Shown here in pieces: positions 1 to 12,943 of a stretch of DNA of 64,000 nucleotides. How positions within the stretch are numbered: position 1 is the first letter of the stretch; each line of letters starts with the position of its first letter. Both the position numbers and the translations under genes were made by a program. The notes below the pieces were generated by a model that saw only the letters and a program-made list of their open reading frames with translations, was not told the origin of the DNA and did no database searches. Location: NCBI GenBank assembly GCA_032158295.1, contig CM063263.1, positions 10,550,974 through 10,614,973 on the forward strand. Direction: 5' to 3'. This DNA is from Pycnopodia helianthoides. Lineage: Eukaryota; Echinodermata; Asteroidea; Forcipulatida; Asteriidae.

Positions 1-2546
1 CCTTTAAAAATTGAACAGTTACGATTAAACAGCTTAAAGGCAACGAGACCAACAATTGCATGTTGTCTCATTACATTAAGGTACAACATTATAATGACAC
101 TACAAAAAAATATAGAAACTTATGAAAGAGCATTAAGCAAATAAACATATTTGATCAAGAAATGTACATTAAAAAACAGGACATTGGCACATGCACCTCA
201 AGGCTTACAAGAAAGATTAAGTAACTACTACGCTTCTTAGCGGGCCTAAGTTAAGGTTTACTCACGCTGTATTCCTTATAGGATAAAAAAAAGAGAGAAA
301 CAGAAGAAAAACGAAACTAAACCACGTACATGCATATCATGTTGCTGCAATAGGCGGTTCCCCAGATTCAATTACTGCGCATCATAAACGTCAGAAAGAT
401 GATATCGAGTCCAAGCAAATCCGTGCCACACAATAGAGAATTCCCAGGGTCGTATAATGCCCTGTATCACGTTGAATAATATTTTGGCAGACTGATTTTC
501 TCCACATTGGGAAGTGCTAAAATCACTTTGCCCGTACGGTCAGGAAGGACCGGGTTCTCTCGTTGATATTGGCGGGTAACTCCGCGGAAGGCCCGTCACG
601 CTTGGAGGTCCGCAACACCGCAGGTGCCACCACAAAATCAGGTTAAAAGACACTATTTTTAAAAGGCTTGCTGTAAATACAATTACAGTTGGTTGGATAG
701 TTGAAACTGATGTTATCACTCATTGCCGCATAGGCGCAGTCATCCTATTTTGAAGCCCACGTTTGTTTGTTTTGTGTTTTTTGTATTTTTTTTAAGTAGG
801 GGGTTTTGGGGAGTTTATCATATCAGACAGCGACTGGCGTCTATGAGCCTGAAGATGTATGTAAACATGTAATCATACAAGAGTGCTTTGTTCTGTGAGG
901 TTGGTTATTTTGTTCTACGTATCGGAGGTCTTTGGTTCAACGTATAACTATCGCTGTACGCCAGAGCATTGGCCTAACCGATTTGACATTATTGCCAACA
1001 GAATTACTTGAAAATGTCAAAACGTGGTTCGTGGTGTTATCATGGGAAATAGGGACAAAGGTGTAGGTTCGAGACCCTAAACAGTATTTGTGTTCTCCTG
1101 CGGGCTTTGGAATTTGCCAGAATATTGTAGTCGTCGGTCGTCCCTCGCCGTATTGATGCGAGCCGTTTTGGCTCACATTGCTCGGCCTACAAAAAAAAAA
1201 ACAATCATCGACGTCCGCTAGAAATCAAGCAGCGAACTTGCGGAAGGATTTACCCGTTCAGGATCAAACAACCCATCGATGTGTTATTATTATTATTGGG
1301 GCGGAAGTGTGGATAGATTTACTGCTAAATTTTGTAGCGGATCACCTTTCGAATATATTGCTCCTTTTTTGTGTGTGTGTTCTATAACAACCAATCGTTT
1401 GACATACGTTGAAAATATGGTTTAAGGTGGCGATCGGATGAAGATTTTTAATATGTTACACATTCGGTGATATATTCCCACGGTACGAAAGTGCATCTCC
1501 ACAATGAAACCCAAGACGGTGGAGACACCTGGCTCAAAGGCAACAATGCCCGGTAGACTGGACTCGGTATGAAGCACCCTGTCGCTAAAATAGAACCTCT
1601 GGGCTTTGAGAAGACGGTCTCGGACATTTTCAAGTCCCCGGGAGAAGACGTAAAAAGAAGAAAGTAAACACCAGGTGTTTAACCTTTCCCTCTCTGCAAA
1701 GTTCATTATCTCGGATGGCCTTTGACACTCGCTGCAAATACTAGCTGTTGCATGTTTTTTTTTTGTTTTTTTTTTTGTTTTTTAGACAGTGTTCATTTTT
1801 TATCCATGCAGAAAATGTCAAAGCCATTCCTACTGCACGTCAAATATCGATGTGTCTGCTTTACATTTTGATCAATTCTATACGCAAGGCCGTCGCTGAC
1901 GCACGGGTGATTTTCTGGCATGTCGGTTGTAATCCTGTTGGAAAAGAAGGCTGCTTTCCACTAAGTGTTACAAATGGGTGCACCATCCCTACAAAATCTT
2001 AGAGGCCGTGTGGTACCCGGTCGTTTGGCAAAATAATAATAATAATAACTAGAGCTTAAGTGTTTGTCGCCTGACAAACACTACATGTTCGGGAACCTTT
2101 TATGTTTTTAACATTTTACATAATTGCATGTACCTGTTATCTTTATGAATCGATTTCATATGCAATTGCAGGAACAAAAAGATATCAAGGATGTCATTGT
2201 TGAAGCAGCATTGTATTGATTATGAAGGAACGTATAAAAAAATCAATAAAATACATGTGTAAATAAGCTTTGCTTAAGTTCATGTTGATTTTATTACGCA
2301 GTACTTCTTCCATAAGTTTGCAATGTAATTAGGTTCTCATATGTTTTTGCATTTATTTTGGGGTTTTCCTTTTCTTCTTTGTTTGTTGTATGTATGTTTT
2401 GGTGTGGTTTTTTTTTCGATACATGTACCTGTGGTGATAATGTAAATGTAGCTCAAATATCATTCTGGTATGCTTTAACTTGTTATTTAACAGTTAACTG
2501 ACTTTGGGGAAAATATTGTTTTAACGTACAGTTAATCCCAATCATT
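1..2546. other. Non-coding stretch, no gene recognised
   Basis: No ORF longer than 94 codons occurs and none resembles a known protein. The stretch is AT-rich, with a pyrimidine/T-rich patch near 1754-1790 and a short TAA run near 2036-2048. It could be 5' flank or first intron of the receptor gene downstream. I see no supported promoter. Confidence 0.6.
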
Positions 2547-2933
2547 TAAAGGTACACGTTGCCTTGAATCGGCCGAGTTGGTCTATAAAAAGCGTTTGTA
2601 ACCGTTTGTTATAAAATGCATATGGTTAGAAAGATGTTTTAAAAGTAGAATACAATGATCCAAACAAATATGCCTCGAAATTGCGTGGTTTCCGTTTACA
2701 TCGTGAACTAACACAGTCGACCATTTGGTGGAGTCAAATGTTTGACTCCACAAAATGGCCGATCGTGTTAGTTCGCAAAGTTCAAGGAAAACCACGTAAT
2801 TTCGAGGCATATCTGTATGGATCATTGTATTCTACTTTTAAAACATCTTTCTAACCATATGCATTTTACAACAAACGGTTACAAACGCTTTTTAAGACCA
2901 ACTCGGCCGATCCAAGGCAACGTGTACCTTTAA
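2547..2933. mobile_element. Near-perfect foldback element in a TTAA site
   Basis: Two arms of about 190 bp are almost exact reverse complements, centred at about 2739-2740 where GAGTCAAA faces TTTGACTC across two bases. The outer ends read TTAAAGGTACACGTTGCC on the left and its complement ending CCTTTAA on the right, so the element fits a TTAA target duplication. No transposase is encoded; the 80-codon ORF inside is only a product of the palindrome. It is a non-autonomous foldback (MITE-like) element. Confidence 0.85.
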
Positions 2934-2948
2934 TGTCACCAGATGAAG

Positions 2949-3339
2949 TTAAAGGAACAATACAGAAATGGTAGAAAAAAACTTATAAAATGTACTTTTT
3001 GATCACAGATTTACATAAAACTTACACAGTCTAATGATGATGACAGTGGAAAAACATCCCTTGAAATATTTCTGTCTGAAATGCCATATTTGATGGGAAA
3101 TGAATAAACTAATTTTCCGATTGGAGTTTATTGCTCAGTGAGCGTTTTATTCATTTTTTGAATATATGATGTCATGCAAATGTGTAATCGGTTTTTCACT
3201 ATTTTCTCGTGACCAGTTGCCGATCGATCTCAAACGTCTACAGGTTTGTCAGTTTATGTATATGGTGGATTACATAAAGTGCGTACACTGCCAGCAACTG
3301 TTTTGTTAGCAAAAACCAATTCTGTTATGTTCCTTTAAC
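2949..3339 (+). mobile_element. Family A TTAA element, copy 1
   Basis: A 390-bp non-autonomous element begins GTTAAAGGAACAATACAG and ends CTGTTATGTTCCTTTAAC, giving TTAA flanks and terminal inverted repeats of about 20 bp. A central palindrome, GCTCAGTGAGC, lies at 3133-3143. Three other copies in the window (9182, 13038, 34842) align along their whole length. It lies only about 15 bp from the foldback at 2547-2933. Confidence 0.88.
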
Positions 3340-6300
3340 GTAAATGTTATTTAAATTCCATTTAAACAAGTTTGCGATATTTTCCCCCTAACAACGCTTT
3401 AGTGTCATCGTGTGTTGACTGTTACTGCCTATTACGTTGATTGCCTTCTTTGAAACTAAACTATGAGTATTTACAACTTGACCGTTTTCCCTTAACTAAC
3501 AAGTTAAAACGTTTCTGCCATGACAATTTTTAATATAATAAGATTGCCTTTTTTCCAAGAAAAAATGTGGAGCGTTTTCAGATGCTCATTTGATTTTATT
3601 GTAACTTTACTCTCTTTTTTTTCCAAATTAACTGATATTGCAGAAAGTCACTACGTGTTGTTGTTGTTGTTGTTGTTGTTTTGTTGCTGTTGTTGTTTAT
3701 TTGTTTGATTTCTTCTTCTTCTTTTCTTCTTCTTTTTTGATGTTATTTTTATGAAAAAGAAAATGGGCACAGCGGGTAGTATCTCGATTTACGCCATCTG
3801 AACTTCACGCGATCATTGCCCGCGGGGTTCCAGAGTCCCGGATCGCAACAGCTCGGAACACATCGATTACCATGGTAACGGAGTGCTACTCTTACTTGCA
3901 AGATCGTCCTTTTTTGTTGATTCCTAACTGAAGCTGACGGTGGTCTTTTGGGGGGAAAAACTACGGTAAGATGTTGTCTGCCATGTAAGGTATACGTCGC
4001 TGTTGGGTTCCCCTTGCTATTAAATCACCGGCTCTAAGGCCCCAGTGGCTGGCCATAGGCCTTGAGGTCGACAAGGTTTCCGCTGTGAGTGAAATACTTT
4101 ACTCTCCACCTTGAAATTTTTTACTGACAGTCTTTTTTTTAACGTTTTTATCCCCCTTATTCTTGTTATTTCTTTCTTTTCTCCGGACATCCGTTTGTCG
4201 ATTACATGCTTTTTTTCATACATAATTCAATTGACGGCAGCAGTTTGGCCCAGTGCGATTCGGAATGCATCAAAAAAGCGCCACGGATACATTTTCATAA
4301 GGAACTGAAAACTATGGAATTTCAAACTTCAAATTTTAAATTGCAAATAAGGCATTCTATACTCGTCAGACCCATCGGTGTCGATTAGCCTACACAGTTT
4401 TCATTTCAAGTAAAGGTGCATTGAGGTTGCAGTGAAATGCTGGCTAGTGGTCGAACCGTACTACCAATAACACAGATACTGTCGAGTTTTTTACTTATAT
4501 TTGTTTAAGCCACACACCTTCTCAATCAAGCTTTGATTTGGGTACAATACAGTCGATGAAAAATCTACATAGCCGCGTCAAGATAAAGGCAATTGGTATT
4601 ATGTTACAGGTAATCATGTTAGAAAATTGTCTTGCCATTCCTTTGATAACGCCCAATAGTTTATGAATACTTTGTCTCCACAGCCTGTAATGACACACAA
4701 AAACCTTATTATTTAGGTCTAGATCGGGACAAAGTGGTACTGTTTCCCGATGTGATTGTCCTATGCTGTTAAAACGTTGAATCTCTCCACGTGCCTTTGT
4801 TGAGCCCCCAAAAACCTGTCATACAACATTTTCCCAAAATATGCTAAATTCAGCTAAGACAAATTTTTCACTCTGTGTCCGATTTCTCCACCGGTTCTAT
4901 CTGTCTGTCTGCCTGCCTGCAACTTTCTCTGTATCCTCTCTCTCCCTCTCTCTCTCTATCTTTTACCTCGTTCTTCCCTTCTTATCTCCATTACATTATT
5001 GGCTGTCCCGATTATGTCAACTCTAAAAGCCAAAGAAACCGGAGTCGCCATCTAAAATACGAGAAAAAAACTCAACCGATCGTTCACCTTATCAGCACGA
5101 ACCAGGCTAGACTTCAAAATTTGACCGCGGCAAAGCGGGCCCGTCACGCCATACGATGGGCACGATCTGACCCGGCGGACCCTCGACGTAGCGGATCTGT
5201 TTTCAACGTTGTTGCTCAAACAACCCACACGCCATTGAAGAACTTCAAGTGTTTCTTGAAAAAGAAGGGGAAAAAAATCCATTCGTTATTTTGACTGCTA
5301 CATCCGTTCTCGTCAAGCGACACGTTACGAAACTCTCTTGTCTCTCTTTTTCTTTCGTTTTTTTTTTTTTTTTTCCTTTTTTGTCTTCTTAATTTTTTTT
5401 TCTTTAAACGGCAAAGGTTAACGATCATATATCGCTTACAGTAGTGGAATAACGGTGCATTGAACTGTCAATTATACACGGTCACCGCCCCTCCCTTGCC
5501 ACTTTCAAGAGGGTATCTCACGGTGACCAACTCATGGACGTGTTACTGCCACAAAAAAACTACGATTTTTGCTTGAAAGTCTCAAACGAACACTAGGTTC
5601 TGTCAGCTGATTAACAACTCGCCGCTGAAATTGAAGTCCCTTGCAACAATTCTCAATGAGCGAATTTGGAACTCGAGGTGGCAGCCTATTTACGGTGTAC
5701 ATGTCCATGGTTAACGTACGCATGCTTTGCAGTCAGGGTTTCAGACAAGAAAACTGGGCCTGAAGCCCAATCCGGAGCCGAAGCCGTGGATTCGAAAAGG
5801 GCCGTAGTTCTGAGCGTACGCACATTTTGGAGGAACAATGTACACCCGGTTAGTCTGCTGCCCCTAGCGTCCAGAAAAGTTTACGATTGGTGTATGTAAA
5901 GTTCGAAAGGAACATAAATATTATTGTTGAAATGTTTCGTTTTAATAAGGGGTCTTCGTATGGGGAAAAGTTAGAATGTGTTTATATTGTTTTAGTTTTT
6001 TTATTTGTGTATTTATTGATGACAGAAAAAAATACCATTGAGAAAAGTTACTAACGATAAAACAGAACCCTACGTCCAAATTTTAACTATTGTTTAGACG
6101 TTCGTTCTGTCAATTGGTAAACTGAAATAATATTTCATTCGATTGTATGGACCCGTACCTTCAAAAAGTGTTCCATTTTCAAACAGCTAAATGATGCAAT
6201 ATAGCAGGCTCCTTGATTTTGAAATTGGCAAGATGAATCGGTGGCTGTGTTCAGCTATGCATAATATATCAATACTGGCTATGCATTCGCCAGTCAACCA

Positions 6301-7621
6301 TGAAAAGTAGGCCGTATGCACCCCCTCAGGACATGGTCCCTGTATTAACCTTTCGAAACTGAGGCCACAAATCAACTTTGAAATGCGAAATGTGTTCATG
6401 CCAACGAGGCTGAGGTTGAAACTGTCCTTTAATGATGTGTTGTTGAACCTGTACAATACTCCACTGCTGCAACAGCCCATATTTTGTAAGCAAAAGCGCC
6501 ATCTTAAAAAAATATATATACCGCAATGCATCTTGGGAAACAGAGTACAGTTTAATCTGAAATCAAGCTGCCAAGATGGACGCCATGCTGTAGTTTACAT
6601 GTAACTGTGCCATGTGTTATATGTGTGTGCCGCATTGGTTCAAAATCAGCGCGCCATGATCGTTGCCGTTGTTGCTTGGACTCAGAAACCTTTGCGCGCC
6701 GATCATACGCATTGATCTTCGGCTACTCATATCGTGTTCCCTGTATACATGTTATTAATCGCAACCGTCGATTCTCAATACACAAAATGGGTACCAGACG
6801 CATTTAATTCGTAGCCTCGGTTTGATCATCATTATGAATGGGATATCCCAGACATGTTTCGCTCCCATCTGTATTGCAGAGATGCAAAGAATGTATCTCT
6901 AAAAAAACAAATCATCAACTTAATCCCCTCCCCACAGCCGCGTTTGCCGGCTTGTGGGTTCCTCACCGTCATCCTGCTTGGCAACTATCTATCGCATCTT
7001 CCCAAAAGAAATGATTGTATCGCAACGCAGTGGTTTTCTCCTCAGAGGTCTGTCTTGTTTACTGCGTTTCTTTTTGTCCCCGTAAAGTTTGCGGCATGCT
7101 GCATCTTGTGAACTCCATTCTTGACTAAAGCTTTCAGTAGAAACAATGCAACAATGAAAACAAAAAATCTTCAAGTAGGACGTGTAATTAAATATTAAAA
7201 ATAAGTTCAACAGTTTCAATATTTTTACAAAATATATTTGTTAAAATTAATACTTCAGCTTCGGTAGATACGTGTTGTGTTCATTATACTTCTGAAATCC
7301 CCCCCCTCTTAAAATAGTATTTCTTTGCCAGCAATAGACTGTACAAGTTTTTGGGGTATTCAAATTTTCAGGAACCTGCTTTGTTAGCGTGTTTTTACAA
7401 TCAAATCAGGGACAATAGCAGGTGCTGGATTGCAGGTGTTTGTTATGAGTTTGTGAGTGTTAAAGCCGTACTTTAATGTGTTGTATATACCGTTTGAGGG
7501 CTAGATTTGCATAGTCTGTACAGCTCGGAAACTGAATACTAATATATCTTCCAGTAAAAAGCAGTCTCTCGGCAACAGCTATCAACTGCTGAAGAACACG
7601 GTACAAATATAGTTTGATATC
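3340..7621. other. Non-coding stretch with simple repeats
   Basis: No gene is recognised; the longest ORF (139 codons at 4875-5294) is low complexity. Simple sequence includes a GTT run near 3656-3690, TTC-rich DNA near 3711-3738, a CT-rich tract near 4920-4990 and a T-run near 5357-5374. Confidence 0.6.
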
Positions 7622-7828
7622 ATTGTTCGAGAAGGGCTAGTGTGGTACCACTACGACATTGCGCCACAGCACCTTGTAAACCATTACATTGTGCTATGTA
7701 AAGGAATAGGTCTCAAACTTCAAAAATTACCTCCACATATATACCTTGCAGGAAAATAGTGACTGTTGAAGCGCCTTGAGCGTCACTGAGTGACGGATAT
7801 GAGCGCTATGTAAGAAGCCACTATTATC
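7622..7828 (+). mobile_element. SINE family 1, 5'-truncated copy
   Basis: This matches the 3' half of the SINE on the opposite strand at 41745-42145. Shared landmarks are GCGCCACAGCACCTTGTAAA, TAGGTCTCAAACTTCAAAAA, CCTTGCAGGAAAATA and the tail with AGCGCCTTGAGCGTCACTGA. The tRNA-like head is missing, as expected for a 5'-truncated retroposed copy. Confidence 0.8.
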
Positions 7829-9181
7829 GTTATTGACTTTCGTTGTCAATAATATAATTTTAAAGTAGAGATCGTCCTTTAACACGATGCCTATGTGTAA
7901 GTTTGACTCACAAATTCCCCTCTCGCTGAAACACACACGTGCTACTGCCGAAGTCAACTGGTATAACAGTTAGTAATAGGGGAATATCACAAATTGTGCA
8001 CGACATGTATTCTATAAATGCGTCATTTAGCCACTCAGTGGTCAGCCACTCCGGGGTTATTGCACGTGGAACTGTCAACCCATTTGCTTCACACGCCCTT
8101 TTGTTTGAGGTGTTATAACCACAGGGCTGTCTGTCCATCGATCCTGCTCGGTAATGTTTCACCCCCAGTACATTAAGTGGTTCTCGCTGGTACCTCGCTT
8201 TAAGTCTGCAACACGAGTGCGAGGCACACATTTCTTGTTATCCCCGACTCTCCCCCTTTACAAAACTCACTCCAAGCAGTACTCAGGGAACATGTACATG
8301 TATGTCTCACGAATAATGAATGCAATGGATACGTATACAAGATTGCATTTCGGAGGACAGCACCAAGCAGACCACTTTCGCAAGGATCATTTTGTTTAAC
8401 GAGGGTCTTACGTATGGTTTGAAGTGCGCCATGGAAGAACACATGACTCTTGTCTCCGAGTGGAAGGGGTTGAAGAGGTTGGGCGAATTAAAGTGATACG
8501 GTGACCTGTCTCCATGGGCAAAGATAAAAGACTAAAAGTTGTTGGCACTCTCAGGACAATTGGCAATCGGATGTTTTGCATTGACAGCATAATAAATAAA
8601 AACATAAATAACAAAATAAAACAATGACCTCTTGCGCATCTATTTTTTAACGAAGAGGGCCAAGTCTATTCTTCTAAACCCAAGTGTGGAAATCCGGCGG
8701 TTCCCTGCGGGACCTTATGGATTACCGGAGGTTGGAGAATTAAGGTCTCCCCTTATTCATTTTATTTATTTATGATGATTAGACTATATAGCTTGATAAT
8801 TAATGGACATGTCCTCACAATGTAGGCGCTCGATGTTCCGTTGCTACACCATTGCTCCACGTACCGCACTGTTGACCGCGGGAATAATCGTTCCTATTGT
8901 ATGTGCCCCCCTGGCCAAGTTTGCGCAATAAGTTTCATTGACCATGGTTCGAATAAGTTGGTCTGAACTCTGTCTAGTTGACGATGATTGGAATGCAAAA
9001 GTAGACTCTTTGCCTACCGGGCATGGTCGCATCGCTGATTATCAATAGCTGTTTTATATATATATTCATATAAAATATAATAATAATTATAACGTGCATT
9101 TTTTCCGGCATTGTTTCATGTCGTTCGCACTTCAACTTCAGTGCGCATGCCCAACGTACGTCACTATAAACCAACCTCTTG
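7829..9181. other. Non-coding stretch, nothing recognised
   Basis: Only short overlapping ORFs without protein-like features are present. I see no further repeat with a second copy in the window. Confidence 0.55.
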
Positions 9182-9564
9182 TTAAAGGAACATTACAGAA
9201 TTGGTAATTGTAAAATATACTTTTGATCACAGATTTACATAAAACTTACACGGTCTAATGATGACGATAGTAGAAAACATCCCTTGAAATATTCTGTCTG
9301 AAATGCCATATTTGATGAGAAATGAATAAACCATTTTTCCGATTGGAGTTTATCGCTCAGTGAGCGTTTTATTCATTTGTTGAATCTGTAGGATTTCATG
9401 CAAATGTGTAATCGGTTTTTCACTATTTTCTCGTGACCCAGATGGCCGATCGATCTCAAACTTCTACAGGTTTGTCAGTTTATGTATATGGTGGATTACA
9501 TAAATTGCCTACACTGCCAGCAACTGTTTGGTAGCAAAAACCAATTCTGTAATGTTCCTTTAAC
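9182..9564 (+). mobile_element. Family A TTAA element, copy 2
   Basis: This is a full-length copy with ends TTAAAGGAACATTACAGAAT and ATTCTGTAATGTTCCTTTAA, in the same orientation as copy 1. The central palindrome CGCTCAGTGAGCG is at 9354-9366. The termini are complementary for about 22 bp, making this the cleanest copy for defining the ends. Confidence 0.9.
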
Positions 9565-10501
9565 CAATATGGTCCTTGTGCAAACTTGCTCCCTGTTGCA
9601 TATCATTATAGGTAATATTTGAATGGCCCGTATGATAGTCTTGAATGAGAGAAGCAACATGTCTCCATTGGTGTCTCAGCACATTCATTATAAAGTCAGT
9701 TATGGGTTTTGTACCTTGTGTTTCTGATAATGGCGTGCACCGACAGTTGTGAGGGTGCTTAGTTATTCGCACAATTGCTTTCAGTCTCAGAAATAATCTA
9801 ATTTCGATAATGATTATAACGTGCAGAGGCATCCGGTATCCAAAGGTGACATTTCGAAGAGCCGTTTCGTTCAGGCAAGATGAACAATCACCGGAACTCA
9901 TGGCACAACCGTCAATGTCTCGAATCCATCGTAATTCCTCACACGACATCTGATTCATCTACCACATCCCGACCGAAGTTCACTACAAAAAAAAAAAAAA
10001 AAAAAACACTCGGCACATTAACGAAATACACCCTGCAATAAGTAACTTGGGATTCATTTCCAGTAGCCTTCATTGATGTATCGTTCATCGACGCTATACA
10101 TAAGAGGAAAAAAAAACCTAAGTGATCGCTGGTAACACTGACTCGTGGCACATTTTAATTTGTGTTCACCGTTTTCTCCAAAGTGCAACGCCCTGCAACG
10201 TTTCAGCGCTAATGGTTCGAAAGGGAATTGGATAAAGATGGGTACCGTACGCAGATAGGGTTGCATGGTAACAGTCTTGTGTCCAAATGTGTAAAACAAC
10301 AAAATATGTATCCATTTAATTGTTAACCATATTCAATTTGTTGATTAAAGAAAACATAAAATCGCTACTATTTAGGGAAAGAACAGTCACTACAACTTAG
10401 CGAATTTCGAGTGAATAAACTCTCCCCATGTAAGTTTTTTTATTAGGATTATTTTGACTGCGATCCTCCGGACGACTGGTACTGATTTACATTATCTTGT
10501 T
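9565..10501. other. Non-coding stretch, nothing recognised
   Basis: The longest ORF (132 codons, minus strand, 9560-9958) has no recognisable motif. An A-run lies near 9986-10005. Confidence 0.5.
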
Positions 10502-10890
10502 TTATGGGTTTTGAGGCATTGCATGGTGAGGTATCAGTATATATTCGGTTTGCGGTAACACCATGTGTAAAAAATATCTACTTGCTGTGTAGATTTGTTC
10601 TTTAGAAAAGACCAAAAGAACTCACTCCGCGGCAGTGCAGTTAATTACGAGAGGTCCCCCCGATCCACAAAGCTAAAGTAGTAGTCCAGGCCGATTTCCT
10701 ACCTCCCGCCCAGGTAGTAGTTAATAAGCAGGACAGTTCTTTTCAGAACTGAGAAGTCTCCCGAATTCCGAATAAACCTACTCCGCGGTAGTAGAATAAA
10801 TAGCAAGACAAGTTCTCTAAAGAACAAATCTACACAGCAAAGCAGATATTTTTTACACATGGTGTTACCGCAAACTGAATATATACTATT
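10502..10890. mobile_element. Long-hairpin element (GTAACACCATG family), complete
   Basis: The arms at about 10530-10606 and 10816-10890 are reverse complements, each containing GCGGTAACACCATGTGTAAA and GTGTAGATTTGTTCTTTA. Between them is a unique interior of about 210 bp with CCGCGG motifs and AGTTCTTTTCAGAACT. A related copy at 49083-49421 has one arm and the interior reversed. No protein is encoded. It could be a foldback element or a terminal fragment of a larger element. Confidence 0.75.
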
Positions 10891-11812
10891 ATCTTGTTTT
10901 GTTTTGTTTTGTTTCGTAATCTCGCTGTAGTCATCAAGCCTGAAATGTGTTATTTGCACGGTCTCTTGCGTATAAATCATTTCCAAACCATATGCCATCT
11001 GTTTTGGATTACTTTTCCAGCAATACGTGAGAATATAAAATGTGGAAGATTATACATTGATAGGCTTGTTTCAGTCATTCATTAATTTTTTTATTTTTGT
11101 TCGGAGTGTCTGTTAATACATAAACCATGCTTGATAATAATGAATAGCATGCGCTTACTCTTTCGGTTTCACGTGAATGTGTACGTTGTTTTTTGTTTCG
11201 TTTTGTTTCGTTTTTTTTTATAGTTTTTTTATATAAGCATAAACCAATCTGGGAAAAGGCATTTCAATTCTTCCGATTTCAATTTAGGTAATTTTGAGAA
11301 GAAAAAAAATATCAAACTCAATCTGTACAACATCTTGTGTTGTTGGTCCGCCGTGAGGAATGACCCGTCTGCTGCTAATGAATTTCAGCCCGTAAACACA
11401 TTTCGGGTTTTTTTTGTTTTTCTTCTGCAAAGTGATAGCACGTCGAAACCGTGTGGTTCTGTCGCTTTTACTTAACCATCACTCAAAGACACAGAACAAT
11501 GTGTATCACCCGCTGGGAAATCAATGCTTCGGTGACAGTACATTTTGGTGAAGTGAAGTGCAAAAAAAAAAGATATTTTGTGGTTTAAATGGAAGAGTCG
11601 AACACAATGTAGCTATTTTCACCGCCTTGCAAAAAAGAGCAACTTTAGTGTTGCGTACTGTGTGTGGAATTTGTGTCACCGTTGGCCAGTCTTCTAGATG
11701 AGCTTTTATACGAACTACGAAGTTAAAACAGAATCGCCTTGCTTTGCCACAAACAAAAATAATAGATGCCGAAACAGCGAAGTGCGTCTGCTTTCGTACA
11801 CTCTTTAAAGAA
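10891..11812. other. Non-coding stretch, nothing recognised
   Basis: AT-rich DNA with T-runs and TTTTG-type short repeats near 10895-10915 and 11189-11220. No gene or multi-copy repeat was identified. Confidence 0.5.
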
Positions 11813-12160
11813 GGGTCATAGATTGGTGGTTGTCAGCGTAATGCCGACTTAAAGGTCAAATACTCAATCAAAAATACAATAAAGTCCCCTGGGTGTTTTA
11901 GCTGAATACGATGTCTGCTTGTTGAGACAGAAGGGAAAAAAGGGAGAAAACAAAAATATGGCAAATTCAGTCAACCCTAAGAAATCTGAGAAACGTTTCC
12001 TGCATGAATCGTTTCTCAGATTCAAATGTTTTGAAGTGAACATTTCCCAAACCATATTACCTCGAAGGGACTCCTTTCTCAAATCAGCTGCAGTGCTTCT
12101 AACCAAGTCAGTTTTCATGGTCATTTGTTTCGGAGTAATTACCAGCGACCCTACTTTTTA
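11813..12160. repeat. Family E repeat with internal hairpin
   Basis: It starts with AGGGTCATAGATTGGTGG and contains TTAGCTGAATACGATGTCTG, then a hairpin at about 11985-12024 with arms AATCTGAGAAACG and CGTTTCTCAGATT. The same start, middle and hairpin occur at 37555-38035, and the first parts recur at 31052 and 42863. The 80-86 codon ORFs on both strands are a by-product of the inverted repeat. Confidence 0.65.
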
Positions 12161-12943
12161 AACATATTCAATGAATACCAAAAAGTGAAGAGAGAAAAAA
12201 GTATATATATTTTTTTAATGTCGGTAAGTTAAAAGTCGTATAAGTTGTCACACGCCCCTTCTTCAAATAGTCTGAAGACTGTACTGACTGTACTTAACGC
12301 GCGAAGAACTAAACTGAAAACGAGACTGGTTTAATGTTTAAATTGTGCACTTGACCCGGTGGAGGTTGATGACGATGCACTGTATGTGACAGTCACCACC
12401 AACCCCCCCCCCCCACCCCCACTGTTCATTACACTACATTTCCCTCGTTGGTGTACAATGTTACATATTGCTCACGGGGCAGCACACACACGTCCCGAAC
12501 TGTGAAATGTGTTTGCCTCTTTGCCTAATAATGAAGTCTGTCAAACGTTCTGCTGGCTTTTTTTTCGTTGTTATATATTATTATTCCCTCTTTACTTGAG
12601 GGCATCCATGACAGCTGCAACAGCGACGCGATGTATTTGTTCCCCGCCATTAGACTGTCCGCCAAAGTACGGTGCACCGAGCACCCACTTCCTTCCAAAT
12701 TAATTATATTGTCAGCCGAATCGGTTTACCAAGATAGATGGAGAAACGAAACCCCGAAAAAAGAGAGGACGTGACGCCAGAGCGTGCTAACAATTATGGA
12801 CAATTCCGAAAACATCATTAATGTGGGAAATTGTCCAAGTTTAGAGTGGCTCAGTTTTGTGCGCAAGAGGAGGTGCATGTTAAAGATAATTGACATTTTT
12901 ACACGGAACTTCTTGATGGAATATTTCATTTGAATTCCGTGCA
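12161..12943. other. Non-coding stretch, nothing recognised
   Basis: A C-run lies near 12403-12420. No gene was recognised. Confidence 0.5.

Noticed and set aside
9560..9958. 132-codon minus-strand ORF
   Set aside because: No domain, no splice or promoter context, and it begins within the end of a family A element.
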